DNA of 34,592 nt from Dehalococcoidia bacterium (GTDB taxonomy: Bacteria; Chloroflexota; Dehalococcoidia; Lucifugimonadales; Lucifugimonadaceae). The notes beneath the pieces were generated by a model that was given only the letters and a program-made list of their open reading frames with translations, was not told the origin of the DNA and searched no databases. Location of the stretch: the NCBI GenBank assembly GCA_022819585.1, contig JAJEGY010000038.1, forward strand, positions 1 to 34,592, read 5' to 3'. Numbering within the stretch: position 1 is the first letter of the stretch; each line of letters starts with the position of its first letter. The translations under genes and the position numbers were made by a program. Shown one piece after another: positions 9,155 to 17,327 of this stretch.

Positions 9155-10087
9155 ATGCTGATCTACACCTCTCGACGACTGCTTTGGACGCCCGTATTGC
9201 TGATCGTCGCGGGATTGTTCATCTTCTCGCTCGGATCAGTGGCGCCGGGTGATCCGGCTGAGTTGATGGCGGGCCAAAGGGCGGATCCAGAGGCCGTGGA
9301 ACGCATCCGCGAACGTCTTGGCTTAAATGATCCGTTTCTCGTGCAATACACGCGCTACATCGCCAATGCGTTGAAGGGGGATTTCGGGGAGAGTTATCGC
9401 TACCGTGGGCGTGACGTGTGGGAGTTGCTGGGGCCTAAACTGCGGGTATCGTTGGAGCTCAATCTCGTTTCGTACGTAGTAACGCTAGCAATCGGTTTGC
9501 CCTTGGGATTCTGGGCTGCTATGCGTCAGGGAACTTGGAAAGACCCGACGATGACGACGATCATGTTGTTGATCTACGCGTTGCCGGTGTTCTTTACAGC
9601 ACCGTTTTTGATATTGGTCTTCGCATTATGGTTGGATTGGATACCCGTTTCCGGGTGGTCAGGAATGTTTTCGACGCGTGCGATACTGCCTGCTATCACG
9701 ATAGGCTTGCCGGGCGCCTTCGTGTTTATGAGGTACATGAGGGCATCAACGTTGGATGTGCTGGGCCAGGAATATGTGAGAACGGCTCACGGCAAGGGCA
9801 TGGGGCACATGACCGTCAACAGGCGACACATCGCTCGGAATGCGTTATTGCCGATTATCACGATATTGGGCTTTTCCCTTGCCGGTCTGTTTGGTGGGTC
9901 GCTGATCGTGGAGTTGATCTACGGGATACCCGGGGTGTCGAGATTGGCACTGGAGGCGGTCTTCCAGCGGGACTATCCGGTTTTGACGGCCTTGACATTG
10001 CTTGGTGCTGGGATGCTCGCGGTCGCCAACTTGGTGGCGGACATCATGTATTCGGTGATCGATCCGCGGATTCGGTTGAGATCTTGA
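9155..10087 (+). CDS. Peptide ABC transporter permease, DppB/OppB type
   Basis: A 310-residue inner-membrane protein with six predicted membrane segments. It has the usual DppB start ('RRLLWTPVLLIVAGLFIFSL'), then the periplasmic 'GDPAELMAGQ' and 'LGLNDPFLVQY' motifs. The EAA coupling loop that contacts the ATPase is around residues 205-225 ('YVRTAHGKGMG...RHIARNALLP'), and the end is the family-typical 'YSVIDPRIRLRS'. Length and motif order are normal. The stop is one base before the next permease start, so the two are surely co-translated. Together they form the membrane channel for the binding proteins upstream. The ATPases must come from elsewhere; the nearest pair lies about 13 kb downstream. 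Confidence 0.93.
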   Translation: MLIYTSRRLLWTPVLLIVAGLFIFSLGSVAPGDPAELMAGQRADPEAVERIRERLGLNDPFLVQYTRYIANALKGDFGESYRYRGRDVWELLGPKLRVSLELNLVSYVVTLAIGLPLGFWAAMRQGTWKDPTMTTIMLLIYALPVFFTAPFLILVFALWLDWIPVSGWSGMFSTRAILPAITIGLPGAFVFMRYMRASTLDVLGQEYVRTAHGKGMGHMTVNRRHIARNALLPIITILGFSLAGLFGGSLIVELIYGIPGVSRLALEAVFQRDYPVLTALTLLGAGMLAVANLVADIMYSVIDPRIRLRS

Positions 10088-10088
10088 C

Positions 10089-11093
10089 ATGAACCGAGCC
10101 GGATCGTCTGAAGCCGCCAGAACTGTTTCGTCCGTCCTGACGGAGATGGAAGCGCCTGACAGCTTTTTTCGCCACGCATGGAACGAGCTGCGTAAACGCA
10201 AACTGGCATCGTTTGCCGTTTGCGTTCTGTTGGTCCTTTACACGCTCGGTATATTTGCGCCGTTGGTTGCGACACATGACTATTCCGAGACGAATTTGGC
10301 GAAAACAGAGGCAGCACCGGATAGTGAAAACTGGTTGGGAACCGATAGGTTGGGGCGCGACATTTTTTCGCGCGTCGTGTGGGGGATACAGACGACGATC
10401 ATCCTCACGGTGATCACGATACTCACGGCCAGCGTTTTTCTCGGTTTGGCGTTGGGGATGGCGGCGGGATATCTGCGCGGCGCCGTAGACATCATCACGA
10501 TGCGAACAGGGGAAGTGGTGGCTGTTGTGCCCGATTTCTTGCTTGTTCTGATAATCGCGGCCACGGTCCGTCCGCGTATCAAAGAGTTCGGATACTGGAT
10601 TGAAGACAACACGCCGATCTCAGGCGTGATATCGTCTGGTGCGGTCGACTACATCGTGTTGGGGTTGGCGTTTCTGCCATTGTCGTGGTTCGGTGCCATG
10701 CGGTTGATCCGAGGGCAGACGCTGGCGATACGAGACGCACCGTATGTGGATGCGGCACGATCGATGGGCGTGGGTACCCCTACGATTCTGATCCGGCACA
10801 TTTTACCGAATGTGATCACACCGTTGATAGTGAGCGTCAGTTTCGGTATGGGGGCGGTCGCCCTTGGCGAAGTGATCGCGAGTTTCTTTGGTATCGGTGT
10901 ACAGCCACCTAGGCCGAGTTTGGGAGTCATGATCGGGGATGTTACGGCTCGAACGGGAAGCGCGGCGGTAGAGACGTTGCGGAGCCACCCTGAGCAGCTG
11001 TTGTCGCCCATAGTGGTGGTTTGGCTGATGATATTCTGCTGGAACATACTCGGTGATGCGCTCAATGACATTCTGAATCCGCGCGCACGCTGA
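10089..11093 (+). CDS. Peptide ABC transporter permease, DppC/OppC type
   Basis: A 334-residue partner of the DppB-type permease. The N-terminal cytoplasmic arm ('FFRHAWNELRKRKLASF') leads to the first membrane segment. It is followed by the DppC signature 'NWLGTDRLGRDIFSRVVWG' (about 80-98) and the EAA loop 'YVDAARSMGVG...RHILPNVITP' (about 220-242). The end 'DALNDILNPRAR' is typical. An insertion of about 40 residues between the second and third membrane segments ('RPRIKEFGYWIEDNTPISGVI') is longer than in E. coli DppC. The ATG follows the previous stop by one base. Confidence 0.92.
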   Translation: MNRAGSSEAARTVSSVLTEMEAPDSFFRHAWNELRKRKLASFAVCVLLVLYTLGIFAPLVATHDYSETNLAKTEAAPDSENWLGTDRLGRDIFSRVVWGIQTTIILTVITILTASVFLGLALGMAAGYLRGAVDIITMRTGEVVAVVPDFLLVLIIAATVRPRIKEFGYWIEDNTPISGVISSGAVDYIVLGLAFLPLSWFGAMRLIRGQTLAIRDAPYVDAARSMGVGTPTILIRHILPNVITPLIVSVSFGMGAVALGEVIASFFGIGVQPPRPSLGVMIGDVTARTGSAAVETLRSHPEQLLSPIVVVWLMIFCWNILGDALNDILNPRAR

Positions 11094-11108
11094 TCGGAGG
11101 TCGGTTCA

Positions 11109-12209
11109 ATGGGAGAAAAATTGAAGGTCGGGCTGGCGTGCAACGCGCACTATCTGGAGCGCGGTGTCAAGGATCACGAGGTGGATCGTCTCAAGGAGTT
11201 TGCGGAGTTTGAATGGCAGGAGTTCGACGAGATGTCGGACTGGTATTCCCCACCTGTGTCGTCACCAGAAGTAATTAGCAAGTTCATTGATTTCGCATCT
11301 AGGTTGGATGCCATGATTGTGTGTCATGGATCGCCAAGGATAACCGGGGAGATACTCGATGCTGCGCCGTCGCTGAAGTTGGTGGGTGAGCTTGAGGGTG
11401 ACAGATTTGCACAGCGTATCGATGTTGAGGCGTGTGCAGACCGGGGTGTCAAAGCCGTGGACACGACCCATGCGTCGAGTCTGCCTGTTTCGGAGTGGGC
11501 GCTGGCGATGATGATGATGGGTTTGAAGAAGGTGGGGGCGCATTTCCGTCGCATGATTGCAAATGAGGAGTGGGGGACTGGCTATCAACGAGTGCATGAG
11601 CCTGATTTCCAGATGATGGGCGACTTGACTGGGCGCACGGTTGGATTGATCGGCGGGGGGAATATCGCCCGTAGGTTGATTGAGTTGTTGGTGCCGTTCC
11701 GAGTCGAGGTTTTGGTGCATGATCCGTATCTGCCGCGAGAGGTGGCGTCGGCGATGGATTTCACGATGACATCTCTGAAGAATGTGATGAGCATGCCTGA
11801 TGTTGTGGTTAGCCTCGTTCCACATACACCGGCAACCGAGGGCATGTTGGGTGCGGAAGAGTTGAGTTGGATACGGCCAGGCGCGGTGTTTGTGAATGTA
11901 TCAAGGGGTCAGGTTGTGCAATCAGACGCGTTGATTGAGCGGTTAAGAAAGAATGACATCTATGCATGTCTGGATGTGTTTGATCCTGAACCAGTGCCTG
12001 TTGACTCTCCGATTAGGAATCTGTGGAACGTGTTCTTGACGCCGCACATCGCGAGTACGACGGACGGAACAGGGATTTCGTTCTTTGAGGAGATGATTGA
12101 CGAGTTGAGGCGCTTCCACCTTGGTCACGATACGAAGCATGATCTGATGGTGAGGACGTTGGCCAATAGACGAGGTGCAGATCCGGGGGATCTTGACGCT
12201 GTTCGCTGA
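11109..12209 (+). CDS. D-isomer-specific 2-hydroxyacid dehydrogenase (NAD-dependent)
   Basis: A 366-residue enzyme expected to interconvert a 2-keto acid and a D-2-hydroxy acid with NAD(H). The nucleotide-binding fold has GLIGGGNIA (about 178-186) with an acidic residue after the second strand ('VHDPY'), which favours NAD over NADP. The catalytic trio is present: Arg in 'NVSRGQVV', Glu in 'DVFDPEPVP' and His in 'LTPHIAST'. ATG 11109 has GGAGG at 11096-11100. It follows the permease by 15 bases, so it belongs to the transporter operon, which hints that the imported compound or its breakdown product is its substrate. The exact substrate (3-phosphoglycerate, glyoxylate or another keto acid) cannot be assigned. 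Confidence 0.9.
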   Translation: MGEKLKVGLACNAHYLERGVKDHEVDRLKEFAEFEWQEFDEMSDWYSPPVSSPEVISKFIDFASRLDAMIVCHGSPRITGEILDAAPSLKLVGELEGDRFAQRIDVEACADRGVKAVDTTHASSLPVSEWALAMMMMGLKKVGAHFRRMIANEEWGTGYQRVHEPDFQMMGDLTGRTVGLIGGGNIARRLIELLVPFRVEVLVHDPYLPREVASAMDFTMTSLKNVMSMPDVVVSLVPHTPATEGMLGAEELSWIRPGAVFVNVSRGQVVQSDALIERLRKNDIYACLDVFDPEPVPVDSPIRNLWNVFLTPHIASTTDGTGISFFEEMIDELRRFHLGHDTKHDLMVRTLANRRGADPGDLDAVR

Positions 12210-12274
12210 GATGAGAATCGCGGCTTTGACCTGTAAGATTTAAGGCGAACTGAAAATCGCCGAATCGTTAGCAG

Positions 12275-13924
12275 GTGAATGCTGTGGCAAAGATCGATCC
12301 TTACTCATCCTCATACTTCCAGTCGCGTCGGTCTGCTGTCATGGCGCGTAACGGGGCGGTAGCTACTAGTCAACCCTTGGCGGCGCAGGCGGGACTTCGC
12401 ATGTTGCTTGATGGCGGGAATGCGGTAGATGCCGCTGTGGCTATGGCGGCAGCGCTAAATGTGGTGGAACCGGGATCGACGGGTATTGGCGGGGATATGT
12501 TCGCTCTGATTTGGAATAAGGATGAGCGGAAGGTTGTGGCTCTGAATGGGAGCGGGAGGTCTGGTGCCGCAGCGAACCCGGATGACGTGAGGAAGGCGGG
12601 GTTTGAGTCGATACCGAATGAGTTGGATGGTTGTGCGTTTTCGGTGAGTGTGCCGGGCACTGTGCATGGTTGGGAGACGGCGTTGGCGCATTATGGTCGG
12701 ATGGCGCTCTCTGAGGTATTGCGACCTGCAATCGACTACGCGATGAACGGGTATCCGGTTTCGGAGGTGATTGCTCGTGGGTGGCAAGGGTGCGAGACGA
12801 AGTTGCGGCATCGACCTTCGGGCGTTGAGATGTTGCCGGTAGGTGGAAGGGCGCCGAAGTGTGGTGAGGTGGTTTCGTTGCCGGAGTTGGGTGGATCGTT
12901 GCAGGTTATCGCGGAGGGCGGTAGCGAAGCCTACTACAAAGGCGATATCGGTAAGAAGATTGCGGCGTATGTGCAGGAACAGGGCGGATGGTTGACGGAG
13001 AATGATGTGGCGTCGCATCATTCGGATTGGGACGAGGCTATCCACACGAACTATAGAGGAGTGGATGTGTGGGAGTGTCCGCCGAATGGTCAGGGGATTG
13101 CGGCGTTGATGGCGTTGAATATCGCTGAGGGGTTTGATATTGAGGATATGGGTTGTCAGTCGGTGGACGCGTATCATCACCTGATCGAGTCGATGCGCTT
13201 GGGATACGCTGATGCGTTGCAGTATGTGGCGGATCCGAGGGTTGCTGAAGTGCCGATTGGGCCATTGTTGACTAAGGAGTATGGTGATCGGCGTCGGGAA
13301 AGTATCGACCCGATGCGGGCGCATCCGAATGTTTCGTATGGCGATCCGATGGGCGGCGGCGACACAATCTACTGCACGGCGGTCGATGGTGAGGGGAATG
13401 CGTGTTCGTTGATCAACAGTCTGTTCGCGGGGTTTGGGTCGGGTCTGGTGGTTCCGGGAACTGGGATTGCTTTGCAGAACCGGGGATCGCTGTTCTCGTT
13501 TAATCCTGACCATCCGAACTATTTGGAAGGGCGGAAGCGGCCGTATCAGACGATCATTCCGGCGATGGCGACTCGTGGGGATGAGATGTGGTTGTCGTTT
13601 GGCGTGATGGGTGGTTTCCAGCAGCCTCAGGGGCACTTGCAGGTGGTCTCGAATATGGTCGACTTTGGGATGGATTCGCAGAAGGCGTTGGATGCGTTGC
13701 GGTTCAGTGTCGACGTGTTGGGCGACAAGAGTGTGAAGGTTGAGGAGGACCTTGATGGCTCGGTTGTTGAGGCGCTGAGGAAGCGAGGGCACGATGTTGT
13801 CGTGCAGACGGCGTACGACCGGGTCGGGTTCGGCGGCGGTCAGGTTGTGTCGCGCGATGCTGAGACTGGTGTGCTGTGTGCCGGGACGGAGCCTCGGAAG
13901 GACGGGTCTGCGCTGGGTTGGTAG
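12275..13924 (+). CDS. Gamma-glutamyltransferase family protein (Ntn hydrolase)
   Basis: A 549-residue GGT-family proenzyme. These proteins cleave themselves before a threonine that becomes the N-terminal nucleophile, and they hydrolyse or transfer gamma-glutamyl groups. The N-terminal family motif 'GGNAVDAAVAMAAALNVVEPGSTGIGGD' region is intact (about 49-76). The predicted cleavage threonine is Thr364 in 'GGGDTIYCTAVD', placed by counting back from the conserved Val-Asp as in E. coli GGT. The 'GFGSGLVVPGTGIALQNRG' block follows. There is no signal peptide, so it appears cytoplasmic, unlike many GGTs. The start is a GTG at 12275 with only a weak ribosome binding site. It lies 65 bases after the dehydrogenase in the same direction and converges on the next gene with an 8-base gap. 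Context suggests processing of imported gamma-glutamyl peptides. Confidence 0.9.
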   Translation: MNAVAKIDPYSSSYFQSRRSAVMARNGAVATSQPLAAQAGLRMLLDGGNAVDAAVAMAAALNVVEPGSTGIGGDMFALIWNKDERKVVALNGSGRSGAAANPDDVRKAGFESIPNELDGCAFSVSVPGTVHGWETALAHYGRMALSEVLRPAIDYAMNGYPVSEVIARGWQGCETKLRHRPSGVEMLPVGGRAPKCGEVVSLPELGGSLQVIAEGGSEAYYKGDIGKKIAAYVQEQGGWLTENDVASHHSDWDEAIHTNYRGVDVWECPPNGQGIAALMALNIAEGFDIEDMGCQSVDAYHHLIESMRLGYADALQYVADPRVAEVPIGPLLTKEYGDRRRESIDPMRAHPNVSYGDPMGGGDTIYCTAVDGEGNACSLINSLFAGFGSGLVVPGTGIALQNRGSLFSFNPDHPNYLEGRKRPYQTIIPAMATRGDEMWLSFGVMGGFQQPQGHLQVVSNMVDFGMDSQKALDALRFSVDVLGDKSVKVEEDLDGSVVEALRKRGHDVVVQTAYDRVGFGGGQVVSRDAETGVLCAGTEPRKDGSALGW

Positions 13925-13932
13925 ACCCGAAC

Positions 13933-15438
13933 CTAGCGTCTAACTCGGCGTCCCAAGTAGAGGCCGCCTAGTAGGACCGCGATTAACAGGGCGGAGGCTT
14001 CTAAGGGGCCGTTGCTGTTTGCGTTGCAGAGGCCACCGCTGGAGGCTGATTCCTCGGCAGGTTCCTGATCGGTTGTTGCTGGTTCGGGAGATTCGGTTGG
14101 TGCGGTCTTGATTTGGACTTCCGGATCGGGAGCTTCTGTTGGGACGGTGGTTGGCGTCGGTGGGACTGGGGTATTGGCGGGCTCTGGGGTTGGTGATGCG
14201 CCGGCTTCTCCTACTGTGATGCCGCCGGTGACGGGGGTGAGGGTCAGGAGTTTGTATTCGGAGGTGGCGTCTTCCTCGGAGGTTTCAGGGGTAGGTGTCG
14301 GGGTTGGTGGGACGTATGGGTCTGCGCCGATGTGGTCTCGCCATTCGTTGTCGAGTTGCTGGACGGTCTTGCCGTAGACGTTTCGGATGGCGAGGTCGCC
14401 GCTGCGGCCTTCTCTGATTGAAGTGAAGGTTTCGGCGATCTTCTCAGGGCCGTAGGTCTCGATGAGATACTCGATGAAGTCTCGACTTTGGCCGTAGGAA
14501 ACGATGACCAGGTTGGGATCGCCGGGGAAGGTCTGAAGTCGGGTGAAGGGTGTGAGGCGCTGGGTGTCGACGGCCCAGTCCAAGAAGTAGTCGTACGAGA
14601 GGCCCTTGTCGAGGTTTCCGTATTCTGCGAGTCCTTCATTGAACCAGAGGGGGACTAGGGCGGAGTTGCCGCCGGCTGCTCGGCCGACGAGGATGTGGGT
14701 GAGTTCGTGGGTCAGGGTTCCGATGTCTCGGTTGCCAGAGAGGACGAGGACAACGGAGTGGTCGTAGAATGCTTGGCCCTCGGTGATGAGTTCTCGGCTG
14801 ATGGTGGCTGAACGTGCGCTGACGGCACCGATCATCTCGGCGTTGTTGTTGTATAGGGTTACGACGATGGGGGTTTCGGTTTCACTACCGATGATTGGGC
14901 CCATGAGTTCCATAGATTCTTTGGCGGCTTCGGCTAGGCGTTCGGCGCGGACTTGGACTGGTCCGTGGTACCAGACGTGGATGGGGCCTCGACTGACTAC
15001 CTCCCATTCGAAACGGGCGTCGAACATCATCTGGGAGTGGGGTTCGGAGACGTATTCGTTGCCGTCTTCGGCGATGGCCTCGAAGACGAAGTCGACGGTG
15101 GTTCCGGGTGGCATGTAGCGAGCAGAGGTGTTTACCCGCCATTCGAGCTCGCCGTTGATCAGAGATGCGGATTTGTCGTCGAGATCTAGGTAGTCGTACT
15201 GGCCGGTGGTGGCGGGGCCGGTGGAGAAGCGGACGCGGACGTCTTCGATTTCGACGTCGGATTCGAAGGAGGTGTAGAAGCGGATAGATTCCGGGAAGTT
15301 GCTTTCCAGTCCGCCATCTAGGAAGCGAACAGGGGAGGTTTGGGCGACGGCGGGGTGGTCGCTGGCGAGTGTCGTGACGGCGGTGAGGAGAGCGACGGCG
15401 GCTAGGGCGATGATGGGGATGGAGATTGTCCGTTTCAT
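13933..15438 (-). CDS. Secreted gluzincin-like peptidase (peptidase MA-like) with C-terminal membrane anchor
   Basis: A 501-residue exported protein. The signal peptide covers residues 1-33 (ending near 'AVAQ'). A ~100-residue beta-rich domain follows, then a zinc-peptidase domain with HELTH at 244-248 and a downstream 'NEGLAEY' (third ligand Glu), the arrangement of the peptidase MA-like family. From about residue 375 a Pro/Thr/Glu-rich linker leads to 'SSGGLCNANSNGP', a hydrophobic stretch and a basic 'GRRVRR' end. This three-part tail resembles protein-sorting signals (short motif, membrane segment, Arg cluster). It is the third gene after the glycosyltransferase and phosphatidyltransferase, 115 bases downstream, so it may belong to the same transcript. 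Substrate unknown. Confidence 0.85.
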   Translation of the reverse strand: MKRTISIPIIALAAVALLTAVTTLASDHPAVAQTSPVRFLDGGLESNFPESIRFYTSFESDVEIEDVRVRFSTGPATTGQYDYLDLDDKSASLINGELEWRVNTSARYMPPGTTVDFVFEAIAEDGNEYVSEPHSQMMFDARFEWEVVSRGPIHVWYHGPVQVRAERLAEAAKESMELMGPIIGSETETPIVVTLYNNNAEMIGAVSARSATISRELITEGQAFYDHSVVLVLSGNRDIGTLTHELTHILVGRAAGGNSALVPLWFNEGLAEYGNLDKGLSYDYFLDWAVDTQRLTPFTRLQTFPGDPNLVIVSYGQSRDFIEYLIETYGPEKIAETFTSIREGRSGDLAIRNVYGKTVQQLDNEWRDHIGADPYVPPTPTPTPETSEEDATSEYKLLTLTPVTGGITVGEAGASPTPEPANTPVPPTPTTVPTEAPDPEVQIKTAPTESPEPATTDQEPAEESASSGGLCNANSNGPLEASALLIAVLLGGLYLGRRVRR

Positions 15439-15553
15439 TGCTGGGCGTGTCGATTGTCCGTGTCAGTCGGGGGTTCGTTGTTCGGCGTTCTAAAGGAGTT
15501 ACGATTTCGGGTTTTGGTTGGACGTATCTATAAGGGTAATGTCGAGCGATTTG

Positions 15554-16165
15554 TCATTTGGCGTTTCGCCATTCTGCCCAGAAGCGGTAGAAGGCGCTGA
15601 GGGGTGTTCCGACGGCGAGGATCCATAGGCCCCAGATGGGTTGGCCGATGATGAGAGTCACGGTCATGATGACGACTCGTTCGGGGCGGGTGAGGAAGCC
15701 GGAGGTTCCTTTATATCCGAGGCCTTCGGATCTGGCTCGGATGTAGCTGACCATGATGGAGCCGACGAATGCGATGAAGGCTAGGATGATGGCATCTCGG
15801 CGGAGGGTGTCGGAGGCGGAGTAGTAGATGAGAAGGCCGAGGAGGAGTGCGGCTTCGGATAGGCGGTCGAAGGTGGAGTCCATGAGTGCGCCGCGGTCGG
15901 AGACTTTTCCGGTGCGGCGGGCGATGGCTCCGTCGATCATGTCGAATAGGGCGGCGGGAATGCTGATGAGTCCGGCGATGAGGAATTGTCCGGTGGCGGC
16001 GAATGCGGCGGCGATGACGGCGATGAGGAAACCGGCGATGGTTGCGGCGTTGGCGTTGAAGCCGATTGCGACGAGGGCGGCGGAGATGGGTTCTTCGAAC
16101 CACCTGGCGATAGCTGACCGGGCGGATTTGCGGAGTTTTTGGAGTCCGCTCTCGGGTTCAGCCAC
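15554..16165 (-). CDS. CDP-alcohol phosphatidyltransferase, probable phosphatidylinositol-phosphate synthase
   Basis: A 203-residue integral membrane enzyme that moves a phosphatidyl group from CDP-diacylglycerol to an alcohol. The full catalytic signature is present: D75-x2-DG-x2-AR-x8-G92-x3-D96-x3-D100, the two-metal site of the family. Length and the N-terminal amphipathic start fit the archaeal and actinobacterial inositol-phosphate class better than PgsA for glycerol phosphate. Context supports this: it overlaps a PimA-like glycosyltransferase by 8 bases, and an inositol-phosphate synthase gene is nearby. The start is a GTG inside the upstream gene (GTGGCTGA overlap) without its own ribosome binding site, implying translational coupling. 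Choice of acceptor alcohol is inferred. Confidence 0.85.
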   Translation of the reverse strand: MAEPESGLQKLRKSARSAIARWFEEPISAALVAIGFNANAATIAGFLIAVIAAAFAATGQFLIAGLISIPAALFDMIDGAIARRTGKVSDRGALMDSTFDRLSEAALLLGLLIYYSASDTLRRDAIILAFIAFVGSIMVSYIRARSEGLGYKGTSGFLTRPERVVIMTVTLIIGQPIWGLWILAVGTPLSAFYRFWAEWRNAK

Positions 16166-17327
16166 GGCTGGTTTGTTGTTCGTAGGTGGGGACGGGATAG
16201 CGGGCGTTTGCGATGACTTCGTGGTAGAAGTCGATGACGTCTTTAGCGACGCGTGCCCATCCGAAGCGTTGGACTTTTTGGTGTCCGTTGCGGACGAGGT
16301 GTTGTTTGAGGCCGGGCTCTTCGATGATTCGTTGGATGGCTTTTGCGATGGCGTATTCGTCTCCGACGTCGACGAGGAGGGCGTCTTGTTCGTGGTCGGC
16401 GACGCCTTGGAAGCCGAGGATTCGGGATGCGACGATTGGAGCGCCAGAGGCCATTGCTTCTACGAGAACGAGTCCGAAACTCTCTTGTCCGGTGTTGGGA
16501 GCGCAGAAGATGTCGGCGTGCTGGTAGTAGGCGGGTAGTTCGGTGTCGGTTACGGGACCGGCGAAGATGACGTCGTCAATGCCTCTTTCGCCCATCATGC
16601 GCCAAGATTCGCGATCGGGGACGCCAGCGCCGACGACGATTAGGCGTAGGTTAGAGTAGCGCCATCGGAGGGTGCTGTATGCGCCGAGGAGGAAGCGTAG
16701 ACCTTTTCGTTTTTCGCCGACGCGTCCGACGAAGACGAGGTTGATGGCGTCGTCGCGGAACTCGCTGGGTCTGGGTTTGGAGGCTTCGAACCTGGGCACG
16801 TCGATGCCGTTGGGGATGATTTCGTAGGGGTGAGGGAAGTATCGGTCGGCGTATGCTTTGGCGGCGTTTGAGACTGCGATGCGTCCGTCGAGTTTTTCGG
16901 CGACCATGTTGAATAGGGGTCTGAAGGAGAGGTATCCGGGGTGGATCTTTTCGCTGTATGCGTGGAATGTTCCGACGGTGGGCCAAGGTGAGTAGATGCT
17001 GGCGGTGGTGCCGAGGAAGGGCATGAGTGGTTCGTGGATGTGAACGACGTCGAAGCGTTCGTTGTTGAGGATGCGTCGCATCTGTCGTGCGGCTTTGAGG
17101 CTTATGGAGATGCGGGATACTGATCCACCTGCATTGAAGGGGACGCTACTGCCGAGGGGGACGACTTCGAGGCCGGAGACGTCGGGAGCGGTCTGAGGTC
17201 GTGAGCGTGGAGCAAATAGGACCACCTCGTGTCCGCGGTTGGCGAGGTCTTTTGACAATGACGCTACGTGAGCGACAACTCCGCCGTGATAAGAGAGGTC
17301 GTATGGTGAGATTTGAGCGATGCGCAT
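16158..17327 (-). CDS. GT4 glycosyltransferase, PimA-like (phosphatidylinositol mannosyltransferase type)
   Basis: A 389-residue GT-B enzyme acting at the cytoplasmic face of the membrane. The N-terminal domain opens with 'MRIAQISPYDLSYHGGVVAHV', the glycine-rich donor and acceptor loop seen in PimA. 'VVHIHEPLMPFLG' and 'TFHAYSEK' follow, and 'IIPNGIDVPRF' marks the interdomain crossing. The C-terminal domain holds 'FVGRVGEKRKGL' and the GT4 E-x7-E motif in 'GQESFGLVLVEAM'. These are close to the pattern of mycobacterial PimA, which adds mannose to phosphatidylinositol from GDP-mannose. It is the first gene of its minus-strand group. The overlap with the phosphatidyltransferase strengthens the lipid-glycosylation reading. 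Sugar donor and exact acceptor are inferred. Confidence 0.87.
   Translation of the reverse strand: MRIAQISPYDLSYHGGVVAHVASLSKDLANRGHEVVLFAPRSRPQTAPDVSGLEVVPLGSSVPFNAGGSVSRISISLKAARQMRRILNNERFDVVHIHEPLMPFLGTTASIYSPWPTVGTFHAYSEKIHPGYLSFRPLFNMVAEKLDGRIAVSNAAKAYADRYFPHPYEIIPNGIDVPRFEASKPRPSEFRDDAINLVFVGRVGEKRKGLRFLLGAYSTLRWRYSNLRLIVVGAGVPDRESWRMMGERGIDDVIFAGPVTDTELPAYYQHADIFCAPNTGQESFGLVLVEAMASGAPIVASRILGFQGVADHEQDALLVDVGDEYAIAKAIQRIIEEPGLKQHLVRNGHQKVQRFGWARVAKDVIDFYHEVIANARYPVPTYEQQTSRG

Noticed and set aside
12455..13792. A 445-codon open frame on the minus strand opposite the GGT-family gene
   Set aside because: The product is Arg/His/Pro-rich and has no domain pattern or ribosome binding site; it is a by-product of the codon bias of the strongly supported plus-strand gene.
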